Shown here: positions 1 through 15,500 of the stretch, in pieces
Numbering within the stretch: the first letter of the stretch is position 1
Layout: the number at the start of each line of letters is the position of its first letter
Source of the DNA: Leucogyrophana mollusca
Taxonomy: Eukaryota; Basidiomycota; Agaricomycetes; Boletales
NCBI GenBank assembly: GCA_021014945.1
Contig: MU266349.1
Location: forward strand, 62,001 to 126,000
Length of the DNA stretch: 64,000 nucleotides
Reading direction: 5' to 3'
Program-made: the position numbers and the translations under genes
Notes under the pieces: model-generated
What the model was told of the DNA's origin: nothing
The model's database searches: none
The model's input: only the letters and a program-made list of their open reading frames with translations

Positions 1-2324
1 GGCTTCAATGCCAACCCATCGTTCTTGAACAATATCACCGATCCTCTGTCCAGGGCCTTCGCACAGACCGTCAACGGATTCTGGCCTCAGCTTGTTCGGA
101 ATACGAATCAGTCCGCTCTTTGTGATGAATATCCTGGTGGCAAGTGCGAGAGTACTCTCATTCCTCTCAACCACACGTTTGTGGTCCCTGGTGGTCGTTT
201 CAGGGAGCAATGTGCGTACAGCATGTCTTTTGGCTGACCATGACTCACCGACCCTCGTGTCGCATAGATTATTGGGACAGCTACTGGATCATTCAAGGGT
301 TGATTCAGTCGGAGCTTTACAGCACTGTAAATGCGACTCTGCAGAACTTCATGGATGAAATACAGGACTTTGGGTTCATACCTAATGGTGGTCGCATCTA
401 CTGTAGGTCGCAGAGTCAATCGCTAGTGAATTTGACTCATGGAAGCTGTCCAGATCTGGACCGTTCGCAGCCTCCGTTATTCGTGCGCGTAAGTGAGGTT
501 TGTTGCCGTGGATGTCAAGTGGTTTAACTTGCTACAGATGCTTTCCGACTACATTACTGCCAGCGGCGATCAATCAATTCTCGAGCGCGCCCTTCCCTTG
601 GCTGAGGTACTCCAATCCCATACACCAACTGCACATGTTTCAATAACCATCTATCCAGGTCGAGCTTGAATGGTGGGCAAACAACCGTACAGTCCAAGTT
701 AAAAGTCCCTACACTGGTCAAACGTATAACATGGCACGCTATGCTGTGTCCAACACTGCACCTCGCCCGGAGTCTTTTCTTGAAGATTATCTCACTGTGA
801 ATGACCCTACTCTTTCGACCCCCCTTACGGATGATCAAGCTGCCGATATCTATGGCGAGCTCGCAACTGGCGCTGAGACTGGTTGGGACTTTACTGCACG
901 CTTTCAGGCTGTGCCCGCGCTAGGCAACCCCGGTCTGCGCACCTTGAACATCAAGAACCACATTCCCACTTGCCTGAACAGTATTCTCTGTATGTCCCCC
1001 TCGTGTCTAAGTTGACGTCCTCTCATAACAACTTCGAATACAGACCAGGCCCACATATTGCTTGCTGACCTCTACGGAACTTCTAATGCGACCGCCGCGT
1101 CAAGCCACCGCGCGACTGCTGCAAGTATTCGTGCTGGTCTCCTCGATCTCAACTGGGATCCTTCGAAGCTCGCTTTCTATGACTTCAACCTCACGGCCAA
1201 TGCACGAAATGACATTTTCACTACTGCCACTTTTTACCCCCTCTGGAATGGCATTATTCCCGATGAAGTTATGAGCTCCCAGTCAAACGCCTTTGGTTTC
1301 TTCTCTTCGGTGAACTTGGTAATGAACAAATATAACGGGACATTCCCGACCACATTCATTGACTGGACCGGCCTGCAATGGTATGTCCTAAGCTGTATTT
1401 TGATTCTTCGCATGGTTGGTGCAACTTCGCCCATAGGGATGCCCCTAACGCTTGGCCACCCCACCAATATATCATAATGGAAGCTCTCCGCGCGCTCCCC
1501 GCCAATCTCACGACCAACGCTCTCCCTACACCAAACTCTGGCTCATCGACCTACTCACTCATCCCCTCTGGCCAATTAGGGCTCACCGAGGACCAGCTGC
1601 CTGGCCAGCAAATCGGTGGCTCTACCAAGAACATCACCAAAACTGGTCCTGATGCGGACGTTAACAGGATGGACGGAACTGTTATCAATGGAGGAAATGC
1701 TACTGCTGGCGAAGGATGGGCCCAGACTCTGTCGCGTGAGATGGCAAACAGGTACTTCACGAGTGCACTCTGCAGCTGGTCAGTGTGAAACCTTTGATTA
1801 GCATGTCCTGGTAAAGCTGACTCGCAAACCCGACAATCTATTGCATAAAGGCACGCTACTGGTGGTTCCATTCCCAACTTCCTTCCTCAACTCCCAGCCA
1901 ATCAGCTGAACATCACCAATAGTGTTGGTAACACGGGCAACGTATGCACATTCTTCCCGGCTCCCTCCCTTCCCCATAAACTTACAGGCTCTTTTCTAGA
2001 TGTTCGAGAAGTTCTCGAACTTAGACGTAGACTCGTCTGGGTATGGAGGAGAATACACAGTCCAGGTTGGTGATCGCATACTATCCCCCATACCTTGGCT
2101 GCATCTTACCTTCCGCGATCCCATAGGTTGGTTTCGGTTGGACTAACGGTGTCCTGCTTTGGGTTGCGTCCACCTATGGACAGGTGCTTAGCACACCGCA
2201 ATGTCCGCCCCTTTATGCCCCAGTGACAGCTACTACCGGCGCTGCTGTTGGCTTGAAATCTTCCTGGATTGGAGTAGTTTTCGCCGTGGCTGCTCCACTC
2301 CTCGTCCACGCGTCCTTCTCATAG
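1..2324 (+). CDS. Trehalase (GH37), 5' end missing, probably GPI-anchored
   Basis: Hydrolyses alpha,alpha-trehalose to glucose. Both GH37 signatures are visible once introns are removed: PGGRFREQYYWDSYW, split by an intron at 212-267, and GLQWDAPNAWPPHQY, split near 1380. The fungal-type GWDFTARF (about 882-905) carries the presumed acid Asp, and GGEYTVQVGFGWTNG (around 2050-2140) carries the presumed base Glu. At least seven short GT-AG introns interrupt the frame. Several NxS/T sequons are present. The last residues are a hydrophobic stretch (WIGVVFAVAAPLLVHA) after a small-residue region, typical of a GPI-anchor signal, so the enzyme is probably cell-surface. The stop is TAG at 2322-2324. 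The N-terminus, including any signal peptide, lies upstream of the window. Family assignment is secure; GPI anchoring is inference. Confidence 0.93.
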
Positions 2325-3098
2325 ACACCTTTCGGACATAGCCTGGCTTGTTGGCGGTACAGCGAGCAAAATAAGTAGTTGGTCATCATCCGCCGGTTCC
2401 GTTTGTATTCCATGTTCCATGTATAGTGGTGTTTGTTACCGTGTCACCGTGTTTGTATCACTTTACATCACGCAAGTTACCCTTCCGAGTCGACGCAGCT
2501 AGATCTCGTTACGGGCTCCCACTATTCGATCAGCACCTATACCGCCCAAGACATTTTCTTCGCCTGGAAATGCCATGGGCGCTATTGGCGCTGGTCGACG
2601 TCGGTCGGACATACGAACACTTGCTAAGCAACAGCTCACTCTCGAGCTTCATGACTATCTCATACGACGCTGATTGGTGGACAGGCTAGCGAAACCCACG
2701 AAAGTACGTAGGTTGCCTGAACCATACCAAATGGGTTGCTCAAAAAGCTGCTTCCCGGTCTTGTTAGAAGGAGGACAATGGCCCATGGCATGAGACTGTA
2801 ATGAAGTCTCCAACTCAGCGAACAACAAGGTGAATACGGAGACAAGGATGTATGGATGACCATCGATCATCTTCAGCTTGGGTCGCTTCCGCTCGGTGCA
2901 GGATGGTGGCACGCTCCCAATGACATCGTCGGGAACATTCAATGCTCGTTGTCTAACGGCATCGTAAGCTTTTAATAGACCAACGGGCAGCCTAAGAGAG
3001 CCGAATATCATATTATTTCGGAAGGATGGAGAGCTCAGCGCCTTGTACTTTCACCACTCACTCTTTTACAGGTCTGACGCTCCCTGGAGCATTTAGGA
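2325..3098. other. Intergenic, trehalase to esterase
   Basis: No recognisable gene. A minus-strand open stretch at 2655-3011 (118 codons) matches no family I know, and I see no supporting splice or motif evidence for it. The right end should hold the promoter of the following esterase. Confidence 0.4.
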
Positions 3099-5533
<2,435 letters not shown>

Positions 5534-6046
5534 TCATTCGTTTTTGTTTATTTCGTCTGTTGCCAACTCATTCCTCCCTGCGTTCTGGATATATATCTTG
5601 CTCGTCGCCGTTAGTCAATTCCCATCATTAGATCGTCAAACGATTGTACAAAAGCCGAACTACGCTCAGTCCTATGACTTGATATACCGGTACCTAATGA
5701 CTTTCATTCTAAATGGAAATATAATGATTGTTGTAGCCCTTCTTTGCTTCCTTGTTCCCTATGGTAGCTATGCCCTCAGCCATGGGCAGGCTCCCTCGCT
5801 CATCCCCTCTTTTTTGACTGGATGGTAAGCAAAGATGACAACAACTGTCCATCTGGAAAACGGTGAAATCAATTTATCCTGGACTTTTTTGGTTGTGTCC
5901 AGTAATGACCACACAGCACGCTCAACATTGTGTAGTTTCTTTCATAAAATTGTCATAAGTAATCGCTCAACGTCTATCAACACTCTTTGACATCCGACAC
6001 TCGAACACACAACTCCAGCGTTCATCCATCATCCAACAAACCCCCA
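5534..6046. other. Convergent 3' intergenic region
   Basis: The two esterase genes converge here, so it holds both 3' ends. A hydrophobic open stretch at 5544-5828 lacks an ATG at its start and is probably chance. No other structure was seen. Confidence 0.4.
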
Positions 6047-8559
6047 TCAAACAGGGTACGTCAGCGTCACATTCGTAATATACGCCATCGCCTCCGCCCT
6101 ATACGTATCCTGCCCCACCTCCAGTGGTATCAGCCCATCAAGGAACGTCAGCATGTTCGGCGCCTCCGTCGTGTACTGCGGCCACGATATGCCCGTGTCC
6201 CCGTTCGGCTCGAGGTTCGAAACGAAGCGCACGAGGTAGTCCGTCATGTCGCCGGGGCCGTAGACGTTGAGGATGTCGGAACCATGGAACTGGCGTGTGC
6301 GTCAGCGTTAGAGGAAGAGGGGACGATATCGGGTCGCCACGCACCGAACCAAGCACAGGGACAGCCTTGAGACGCTTGCTCACTGCCCCATGACCACACA
6401 TCAGCCCATATTACCAGCAAGGTACGCATGTAGACCATGAACACTCACAGAACGACCAAAGATTCTGTTTCCCGGAGCGCTGCTGCAAGAAGAAACGTCG
6501 CGGCGCCTGGAAGACTGCGTCCCCCTGGAACGCCGCGATGCGCTTGAACTGCGGCGTCAGCGCGTTGAGGATCCCGGTGTCGAACGGGGAGCCTTGGGTG
6601 ATATCTTCGGGGTAGAGCTCGAGCAGCGTGGTGACAGTGTCCGCAGGGGCGGCTGGAAGCCATATTGTCTGGATGTATTCGGCGAGTTGGGCGGTCGTTC
6701 TACGTCAGGGAGAAGTGGGGGCGAAGTCAGCTGGGTTGCGCTGGAGTGGAGTGGGAGTGGACGAACGTGATATTGAGAGTGGATAGCGAGAATAGCGTGC
6801 CTTCGTCGTCACAGTCGCCTGTGAACTCCGCGTGAGCCCGCGGATCGTGAACGTGAGCGGAGGTGGTATGACGCACCAGAGATGAAAGGTATATCCGCTA
6901 CGGAGCCCTGCTCCACTAGATACTGCGGGTCCTCTGCGAGGAACACCCCGTCAACTCGAGGCAACCACGCAAGTATCAGTGACTACACAGTAATAGGCAC
7001 CATGCCCCGATGTCAGCCCAAGACCCCAAATTCCGGTCGACCTGAAGAACAACAGTGAAACCCACCTGGTACGAAAAGATAAACGGCGAGTTGTTGACCG
7101 CATCCATGAGGGTGTCATACGGAACGCCGCGGAGGCATTCCAGCGTATCCGCCGCCGCCGCGCACCCCGTCTGCTCGACGATAGCGTCGTAGTACTTCTG
7201 CCCGTGCGTGATGTCACCAACCGGGATGGGGGATCCGGACTCCATGAATGCGGCGCGGAAGAGCCCTTCTGGGTCGCCTCCGTTGGTGACCATCTGGAGC
7301 GCGACGGATATCGCGCCGGCGCTCTCGCCCCAGCTGCGTGTCGTGTCAGTATAGTGGTGTGAGAGGGGTGTTGGTGGAACTTTGGGCTACGAACATCGTG
7401 ACCTTGGTGGGATCACCACCGAACGCGCTGATGTATTTCTGCACCCATCGCAGGGCCTCGCGCTCTGTATGGCAGGCTCTCAGCAAGGATACTCGGGGTG
7501 GACGTGATTTTGAGCGTCACGTACGATCTTGCAGTCCGAGGTTGCCCACTCCGGCGTCTTTGACTTCCTGGCTCGCGAGAAAACCGAGTGCTGACGAAAG
7601 GCACGGTTCAGTACGCCCTGTTGTATCACCTGCGACGACGCCACATACCGCTCACACTTCATCCGAGGTGTGTACGTAGCTCATTTAACGATACCCCCGT
7701 AGCGTTGGCACTAGATATGCTTACCGGTAGTTCATGCTCACATAAACTGCGGGCACATCGAGCTCAATCGCCCGGTTCACAATGACACCTCCATCGTAGC
7801 TGTGGTGGAGATTGTATGTCTGTCAGTACTACAACCGAAGACAACCACGTACGTGCTGGTGCCGCCAAGCTCGAAACCACCTAGTCCAAACAGCTTTGAG
7901 CAATCCACCCCAAGACAGCCCACGGACGAAGCCTACCGCCAAAGATCCACTATCGGAACCCGGTGTCATCATTTGCTAGACCAGTAAGCACCATACATAC
8001 CACCACAACGGGTAACGCAGACTCAGGAGTAGCATCCGCAGGCGCCACGACGTTCAGTGTCAGACCTGCAGTGAAAAATAAGCCCTAAAACGCCCGGTGA
8101 CGATCCGTCCCCAGCGCTGCACTCACAATCTTCGGAACTCGGCGTGACCACCTGATAGATCGTGTTCGTGAGGTAGTCGACCGTTTCGGCGACCAGGCCA
8201 GGCGGTATGGGCAGCGAGATGGCCTGCTGTGGGCAGGACGGGCCGAACGCGGTGGCGGAGAAGCTCGCGTTGTAGGCGGGTATGGGCTGCGGCAGCTGGA
8301 AGCGGAGCTGGCCCGTCCTGGGCGCGGAGAGCGGCCGTGAGTGCGTGCGCCGCGGGGATCGGGCGGGGACTTACGGGGGCTGCGCGAAGGGTATGCCGAG
8401 GAATTTCGAGACAGAGCCGGCGGAGACGCCTGTGACCGTCGCGTCGTCGAGAGTCACCGTGGGTGCTGCTCGCCTTGACAATGGGCTCCCCGCGACACCG
8501 CCAAGATGGAGGGCGAAGGCGCACAAAGCGCCCAGGACGAGCGTCGCAGGCTTCGCCAT
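6047..8559 (-). CDS. Type-B carboxylesterase/lipase, secreted
   Basis: Paralogue of the plus-strand esterase, placed tail to tail with it. I chose the ATG at 8559 because it starts a classical signal peptide (MAKPATLVLGALCAFALHL) and is followed by TVTGVSAGSVSKFLGIPFAQ; the upstream alternative at 8598 adds only charged residues. The oxyanion loop is intact: WIFGG ends one exon (near 7950) and GFELGGTST begins the next (near 7890). The block after the nucleophile (ALQMVTNGGDPEGLFRAAF, about 7230-7293) closely matches the other copy. The C-terminus (DYLVRFVSNLEPNG) matches too, and the stop is at 6047-6049. Many short introns. Expected to be an active extracellular esterase; the substrate cannot be read from the sequence. 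Confidence 0.87.
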
Positions 8560-10199
8560 GAGTGTGACCGCGCAGAAGGTGGGCTTGGGCCGCACCACAT
8601 CTCGACTGCGCGCTCTTTATGTCCGGGAGGAAGAAAGCTGGTTTCGCCGGCACGGTCGAAAGGGGGCTATTGTTAGCCATGCGCTGGCTTCCAAGAGGGA
8701 GCTGTCACAAGGATCGATGCATCACCAGGCCGGAAAGGAACGTCGAGAGGCACAGGGGCCTGTGAGCCTGGCGTCCGATCGGCAGAAATACGTGAACTCG
8801 TCCAATTATCAGTGCTTGAAGCCTGGGATTGGTGGAGTCCTTTTTTTTATATGAGACTGCGCGAAGGAATTAAGAAGCGGCGAACGCATGGAATTCGGTC
8901 TCTGACGACGATTGGCTGGACTGGCTCGTGTCCGAGCCTGCGGCGCTCGTTACTGGCGGACGTATTTATCTGTGAGAACGGCTGGGCTGCGATGACGCAA
9001 GGGTGCATTCCTGGCGAGAAGCAACGCCCCATGGGCTGCAGCTGTGAGCACACCATGTGGCCGTTGGCGGATACAATACGGTTGATACGGGGGAACGTGG
9101 ACGTGTTTTGTGCATGTCCGAGTCGCGTACCGGTAAACCATGGCGGGGAGAATCAGATGCTTTGGCTGTGAGCGCTGTGCTTGTGGGCACTGGGGGTTCG
9201 AGCTTTTGAGTCTAGATCAGCCTTCGTGGGCATTAAGGGTATGAGCCTCGGATGGGAGATAAGCAAGGGTCCCTGACAGATCACGGATGAGTCAACTGCG
9301 GCGAAGGATGTCCCGCCAATCGCTGAGCAGGTGTCGCGTTTAAATAAATACGCCAGATGATGGGGGATAAGCTGGATAGTGACCACGAACAAGGAGGGGA
9401 GCTCGCCCTCGCGAATCGAACGAGCGTCCACGAGACGAGATGGCTCGAAAGAGCGAGAACCACCTCGATCGAGCCTCGAACATCGGTCCGTCCAGCACGA
9501 CGGACGCGGTCACGGTACTTAGCTCGCTAGAAGAACAGCCGCCCCTGTGCTCGGCAGCAAAGGCTGGGCAGGATCATAAGATGGGTGACTATATAGTTCC
9601 ACTAAGCTCAGTAGGCTCGGCGGGCGGACCATCCTAGTCGGCAGCACCGTCGATGTGTCTCCGGCGAAATTGCTGTTTCGACACCAACCTACATAACATA
9701 TCAGCAATTCCAAGCTTCACGCGCCCAGCCAAAAGTCCTGAGCGAGGCTTTCAGAACACGGCCAGTCTCCGGAGCAGTGAGATTTCGGTGAGACCGGATT
9801 GTGTATGTACTCGTACAGAATCAAGATAAAATAAAAGTTATCAAAGACTTAGGTTATACTTATCGGCGTAACTAACTAAACAAATAAAATAAAATAAAAT
9901 AAAATAAATCACCTCCTTCTCCAAGTCGCCATCACATTGTGAATTTGCCGCTGCGACATTGCAGAGCTCACAAGCCCGCAATCAAGCGCTACAGCACCCC
10001 GCGAGCGGACACACGCACCACACACGTAGCACTCCTCTCATCACACTCGCCGCGCTCCTCCGCCCACCACACCCGCCACACACGTTTCCCCCGCCCACAC
10101 CGGCTCTGAATCCCATGGCTGCTTCACCGAGCACAAAGCGGGTCATCCTCGATGGCGAGTAGCTCTGCATTCCTCGTCGTCATCCACACCAGCTAATTG
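8560..10199. other. Long intergenic region
   Basis: This 1.6 kb stretch separates the divergently transcribed esterase (minus) and Msp1 (plus), so it should contain both promoters. No conserved protein is visible in any frame. A short A4T microsatellite lies at about 9880-9908. Confidence 0.5.
9880..9908. repeat. AAAAT microsatellite
   Basis: About five uninterrupted copies of a 5-bp AAAAT unit in AT-rich intergenic DNA. A simple-sequence repeat with no evident function. Confidence 0.8.
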
Positions 10200-12048
10200 A
10201 TGTCCGGATACCGCATTACAGTTGCGCTCTTCGTAGCCTCCCAGGTGCGTCCTACATTCCCCGGCTCGGGTATTAGTGCTGACATGAAATGATAATCCAT
10301 CCAAGGCGGCGGTGTACTACGCCGTGCGAGTGAGTCCCGTCTCCGCTCATTTTTTGTCTGTTCGTCTGGGGTACATGATGCTGAGTGTCTGTGTGCGCAG
10401 TATTTCATGGACTGGCATCCGACGGACAAGGACGCCGAGCGGAAGAGGGCGGAGGTCATGAAGAAGCTGGGACACAAAGGGCTCAAGCTCGACGAGTACG
10501 AGAGTAAGCATTCCCCCTTCCCAATGCCAACTTCGCACGTCCCTCACCCCCCGCGCAGAGACGATCTCAAGCCAAGTCATCCACCCCGACAACATCAGCG
10601 TCCGATTCGAAGGTACGTGCACCCAGCCCCCCCCTCCCCCAGCGCCCCACCAACCGACTACATACGCACCCCAGACATCGGCGGCCTCGACCCCATCATC
10701 GCCTCCCTCCGCGAGTCCATCATCTACCCGCTCCTCTACCCCGCCCTCTTCGCCTCCTCCTCCCCCCTCCTCGCGCCCCCAAAGGGCGTGCTCCTCTACG
10801 GCCCCCCGGGGTGCGGCAAAACCATGCTCGCGCGCGCGCTCGCCAAGGAATCCGGCGCGACGTTCATCAACGTCCCCGCCTCCGCGCTCACGAACAAGTG
10901 GTTCGGCGAGTCGAACAGGCTCGTGGCGGGGCTGTTTAGCTTTGCGCGGAAGGTGCAGCCGGCGATTGTGTTTGTGGACGAGGTGGACTCGTTTTTGCGG
11001 GAGAGGAGGGGGGAGGACCATGAGGTTATGGGGATGATGAAGGCGGAGTTTATGATGTGAGTCGGGCGTGTTTTGTTTTTTGTTTGGGTTTTTGGGCTTT
11101 TGGAGGTGGGCTGACGGCTGGTGTGCGCTTGAAGCGCGTGGGATGGGCTTTTGTCGGGTGGGGATAGGATCCTTGTTTTAGGCGCGACGAATAGGCCAAA
11201 TGATATCGACCCCGCGATCCTGCGCCGCATGCCGAAGCGCTTCGCCGTCGGGCTCCCCGACGCGAGCCAGCGGCTCAAGATCCTCGAGCTGGTGCGTACA
11301 TGTGCTTCGTTCCGTGTCTACACCCCTGCTCACTTGTTACCCCGTGCTCCCCCTTGCCTTTCTTCTCAACCCGTACCTTTCTTCACCTCAACCCGTGCCC
11401 TACTTCACCTCAACCCGTGCCTTGCTTCACCTCAACCCGTGCCCTACTTCACCTCACCCCGGCCCTATTCCGCTTGAACAGATGCTCGCGACCACGCCAC
11501 TCCACCCGTCCCTCTCCCTGCGCGCGCTCGCCGCGCAGACGGGCGGGTACTCGGGCTCGGACCTGCGGGAGCTGTGCCGCGGCGCGGCGATGGTCCCCGT
11601 GCGGGAGTGTATGCGGCGGATGCGGGAGGGGGGTGACGGCGGGGAGGAGGGGTTGAAGAGGGCTCAAAAAGAGGTGCGTGTTTCCGTGTTGTCTTAGTAA
11701 ACATACGTCGCCACGTGGTGCCCTACCTTGCCGCCCTACTTGCCCTCAAACCAGAACCAAACTGACTGCGTACACCCCACACAACAGGGACTGAGCATGC
11801 GCCCGCTGCTCCTGAGCGACTTTTACGAGGCGGAGGGGTCGACGCTGACGTCGCCGGACCCGGAGGACGAGCCGCTGGGGCTGGGGCCGGGGTCGTTTGC
11901 GGGTGTCGGTGTGGGTGTGGGCGAGGACAGGGTTATCGAGGAGCGGGCGCGGGTAGACGGGCTGGAGCGGGCACGGGTGGACGGGCTGGAGCGGGCACGG
12001 GTAGACGGACTGGAGCGCGGGACAGACGGGCTGGATGGGGGTTCATGA
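10200..12048 (+). CDS. MSP1: Msp1/ATAD1-type AAA ATPase of the mitochondrial outer membrane
   Basis: Membrane-anchored AAA translocase that extracts mislocalised tail-anchored proteins from the mitochondrial outer membrane. The start at 10200 gives an N-terminal helix ([10 protein letters not shown] joined to [10 protein letters not shown]), then [17 protein letters not shown], Walker A GPPGCGKT (about 10802), pore loop NKWFGES, Walker B IVFVDEVD, sensor [10 protein letters not shown] and arginine finger RRMPKRF, followed by the Vps4-like C-terminal lid with [15 protein letters not shown]. Walker B has DEVD where DEID is common. After the AAA core there is an extra tail of about 80 residues, rich in Gly and acidic residues, with three 8-residue [12 protein letters not shown] repeats before the stop at 12046-12048. 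A 22-bp minisatellite sits in an intron at 11381-11460. Confidence 0.93.
11381..11460 (+). repeat. 22-bp minisatellite inside an Msp1 intron
   Basis: Four nearly perfect copies of a 22-bp pyrimidine-rich unit starting cttcacctcaacccg begin at 11381, 11403, 11425 and 11447. They lie between the exon ending RLKILEL and the exon starting [10 protein letters not shown], so they enlarge an intron that would otherwise be of ordinary size. Confidence 0.85.
11941..12012 (+). repeat. 24-bp in-frame tandem repeat in the Msp1 tail
   Basis: Three 24-bp copies start at 11941, 11965 and 11989 and encode ERARVDGL units, followed by a diverged partial copy. Being a multiple of three, the repeat can vary in copy number without breaking the frame. 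Confidence 0.85.
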
Positions 12049-12515
12049 GTGTATGAGACCTGAGTTGTGGTTTAGACGGTCCCGGATCCCTTGCTGGGCT
12101 ATAGCTATATATCTAGGAGACTAGGACACCCCACCCCGCTCTGTTTTATCTTTATCACCGTAGACTTGGATGGATCCCTAAAATTCACAAGGAGGGGTTT
12201 ATTTTATTATTTTATTAATTTAGTTGCACTGATAACGTGACCGTTGCCTGATGTTACGTAAGCATGTTATTTTGTAGATATGTTGCGCACCTCCACCATT
12301 AGAGTGCCGTGATTGACCTCACAGCTGTGTTTTCCAGACGAAGAAGAGGCCCGGGTGTTATTTGAGCTTTTTTCGTCGCTGGTTGAGATAATTTATTTGA
12401 GCGAGACGAAGGGCCGCAGCCAGATATAGCAAGGATAAATTGGAGCAGCTGGCGACGTGTCCTGGCCCTGAACACAACTCTTCCATGAATCGCTCGTCCA
12501 GTGCATAACCCACCA
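12049..12515. other. Intergenic, Msp1 to SUN-like gene
   Basis: Contains AT-rich DNA with polyadenylation-like stretches near 12200 and presumably the promoter of the SUN-like gene. No gene seen. Confidence 0.5.
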
Positions 12516-15500
12516 ATGCGCCCACTGCAAATCACCTTTGGCGTTCTCCCAGCAGCGCTCCTCGCTCTCCTGCTCGCCTCCCCGGCGCTAGCCGACACAT
12601 GCTCGCCCAACGACCCCTTCCGCGCCATCCTCATCGTGCAGAACATCCTCCGTCCTCCGCCGCCGATCTGCTGCCTCAAGCCGCTCCTCCCTCCCGCCCC
12701 CGCCCCCGTCGACGAGCTCCTCTCCTTCGAAGAGTGGAAGGCAAAGCAGCTCCAGGCCCACGCCCACGAGGGCCCCGAGTACTACAGCGCTCAGTGGGAC
12801 AACAGCCACCAGCACCACACCGCCAGACCGGCACTCGACCCGAACTCGTCTGCGTCCCCCCAGGACCAGCGGGACCAGCAGCAGCAGCAGCAGGCAGCGG
12901 CCGCGCACACCGCAGACACGGACGACCAGCTCCTCTCCCCGCACTTCCGCGTCCCGCTCACCGACCGCTTCAACTACGCGAACACGGACTGCTCCGCACG
13001 CGTGCACACAGCGCACCGCTCCGCCAAGTCCGCCTCCGCCATCCTGTCTTCCAAGAAGGATAAATACATGCTGTCGCCGTGCGCCCGCGGCGATGGAGAG
13101 AAGCAGTACGTCGTCGTCGAGCTCTGCGAGGACATCCGCATCGACACCGTCCAGCTCGCGAACTTCGAGTTCTTCAGCGGGGTGTTCAAGGACTTTTCTG
13201 TCAGCGTCGCGAAGACGTATACCGCCACCGACGAGGGCTGGATCTTGGCAGGGACGTACCGCGCGAAGAACGTCCGCGGCGTGCAGGTGCGTTCGGCCTC
13301 CTTTTGCTTTGCCTTTCTCGCTCTCCCTTCGACTGACTACACACCACAGTCCTTCCACCCGCCCACGTCCCTGCGCGACTTCTACCGCTACCTCCGCATC
13401 GACTTCCACTCCCACTACGGCCACGAGTACTACTGCCCCGTCTCCCTCCTCCGCGTCTACGGCCTCACCCACCTCGAGCACTGGAAGTGGGACATATGGG
13501 CCCGCGAGGCGGGCGCGGCGAGGGGTCGAGTGCGCGCGGTTGAGGGGCCTGACGTGCAGCCTATCTCGGGCATCGATCCACAGGTCATGTCGGGCCCTGG
13601 TGCACATGCTATCTCGGACCCTGATGCAAAGGTCATGTCGGGGCCTATCAGTGCAGCGCTAGAGTCGAAGCTCGCGCCAGCCTCGCTTCCTACGCCCAAC
13701 CTCACAGAGGAGCCGCCACACCCACCCGACGAGGACCTCGACGCATTCATGGACCGCCTCGAGTCCTCTCTCTCGCATGACGTGGGACGCACTGACAATT
13801 CGGCGGACGCTGACAACTCGGGGAGCGCTGACAATTTGGCGAACACTGGCGACTCGGCGAACACTGACAACTCGGGACGCACTGATAACTCGGCGAATAC
13901 TGACAACTCGGCGAACACCGACAACCCTGCGCACGCTGACAATACCGACAACACAGCGAACACCGACAACCCAGCAAACACTGACAACCCGGCAAACACC
14001 GACAACTCAGCGCGCAGCGGCCCTGTGCCAGAAGCGCCGCGTCCCGCATCTCAAGAACCTCTACACCCCGCGCCAGACGAAACACCAGACGAAGCGCCCC
14101 ACCCCCCATCCCAAGAACCCCTACCTCCCCCACCGGACGCCAGCAGCGACTCGACCGGCCACCAAACTACTGATACCAACCACAACCCCAACGCACCCCC
14201 GACACAAACCCCGCCCCCACCGCCCGCCTCGGGCTCGTCTCCAGCTCTGGACGCACAGCTAGGGGATGTGGGTGACGTTTCGTTGGTGGCGGGGTCTGTG
14301 GCTGTATCTATATCTGCGTCTGTTTCGCCATCCGTCTCCATTCCCATCCTTTCTCCGTCCCAACTGGCACCCTCCAGCGAATCCCTCTACCGCCCCTCCC
14401 CACCCCCGCCCCCCTTCCCCCCCTCCGTCTCCGGTTCCGGCGAGTCGATCTACCGCACGATCATGAACCGCCTCGCGGTCCTCGAGACGAACCACACGCT
14501 CTACGCGCGGTACCTCGAGGAGCAGGCCGCGGGCGTGCGCGGGGTGCTGCGCAAGCTCGGGGAGGACGTGGGGAGGGTGGAGGGGCTGGTGAGTGTTTTT
14601 GGTTTTTCTTTCTTGATTTTTTGTATTTGCTTGGATCATTGGGCTGTGTTTGCCGGACCCGTAATCCTTGGGTTGGCTTTGGGGATTGTGCTGGCTTGTG
14701 TTGATTTGATTCGCTGTGCTGTATTGTGTTGATTCGTTGTGCTGACTCGCCGTGCCGATGCTGACGCTGATTGTCGTGGGTGCGGGAACAGGGAACCATG
14801 CAAGCACAGACGTACCAGCGCGCGGTGCGCGAGCTGGAGTATCACTGGCTGCGCCTGGAGCTCGGGCACGACGAGCTGCTTGCGCAGGTTAGTTATCTTG
14901 CGGACGAGGTGAGTGCGCGCGTTTTGTTGGTTTGATTTTTTGTTTCCCGTTTTATCCTGCATGCTTGTTGATGGCTGATCGTCACCCAGATCGTCCTCGA
15001 AAAACGCCTCGGCATCGCCCAGCTGTGCCTCCTCCTCGCCGTGCTCGTCTTCATGGGCTTCACGCGCGGCTCGCGGGGGGAGCCCGTCGGCGTCGATCAG
15101 AGGCGCGTAGGCGGGGGCCTCGTCGATCAGAGGCGCGTAGGCGGGGGGCCCATCGACCAGGTGCGCGTTGATCAGAGGCGTGTAGACCACAAGCGGGACC
15201 AGAGACAGGGCACGTCGGTGAGGGAGTGGGGCCGGCGGAAGCTGAGCCTCGGTATGGGCATCGGCGGGATCGGCGTGAACGCGGAGTGGGTGCGCGGGCT
15301 GAGGAGCCGGAGTCCGCCTGCTGCGCTTCAGTCTCAGTCGCACCCTCAGTCTCAGTCTCAATCGCACCTTCAGTCTCAATCGCAGTTTCAGCCTCAACAG
15401 AAGGAGTTTCAACAGAAAGAGTTTCAACAGAAGGAGTTTCAACAGAAGGACGGGGGCGGGGGCGGGGGTGGAGGCGGGCTTTTCCGGGATCTGAGCAGGA

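Noticed and set aside
5544..5828. Hydrophobic 94-codon open stretch between the two esterases
   Set aside because: It opens with TTG rather than ATG, lies in the shared 3' region of convergent genes and shows no family features. Probably a chance AT-rich frame.
13457..14005. Long minus-strand frame over the SUN-gene repeats
   Set aside because: It mirrors the 18-bp coding repeat (VFAELS-type repeats) and overlaps a well-supported gene on the other strand.
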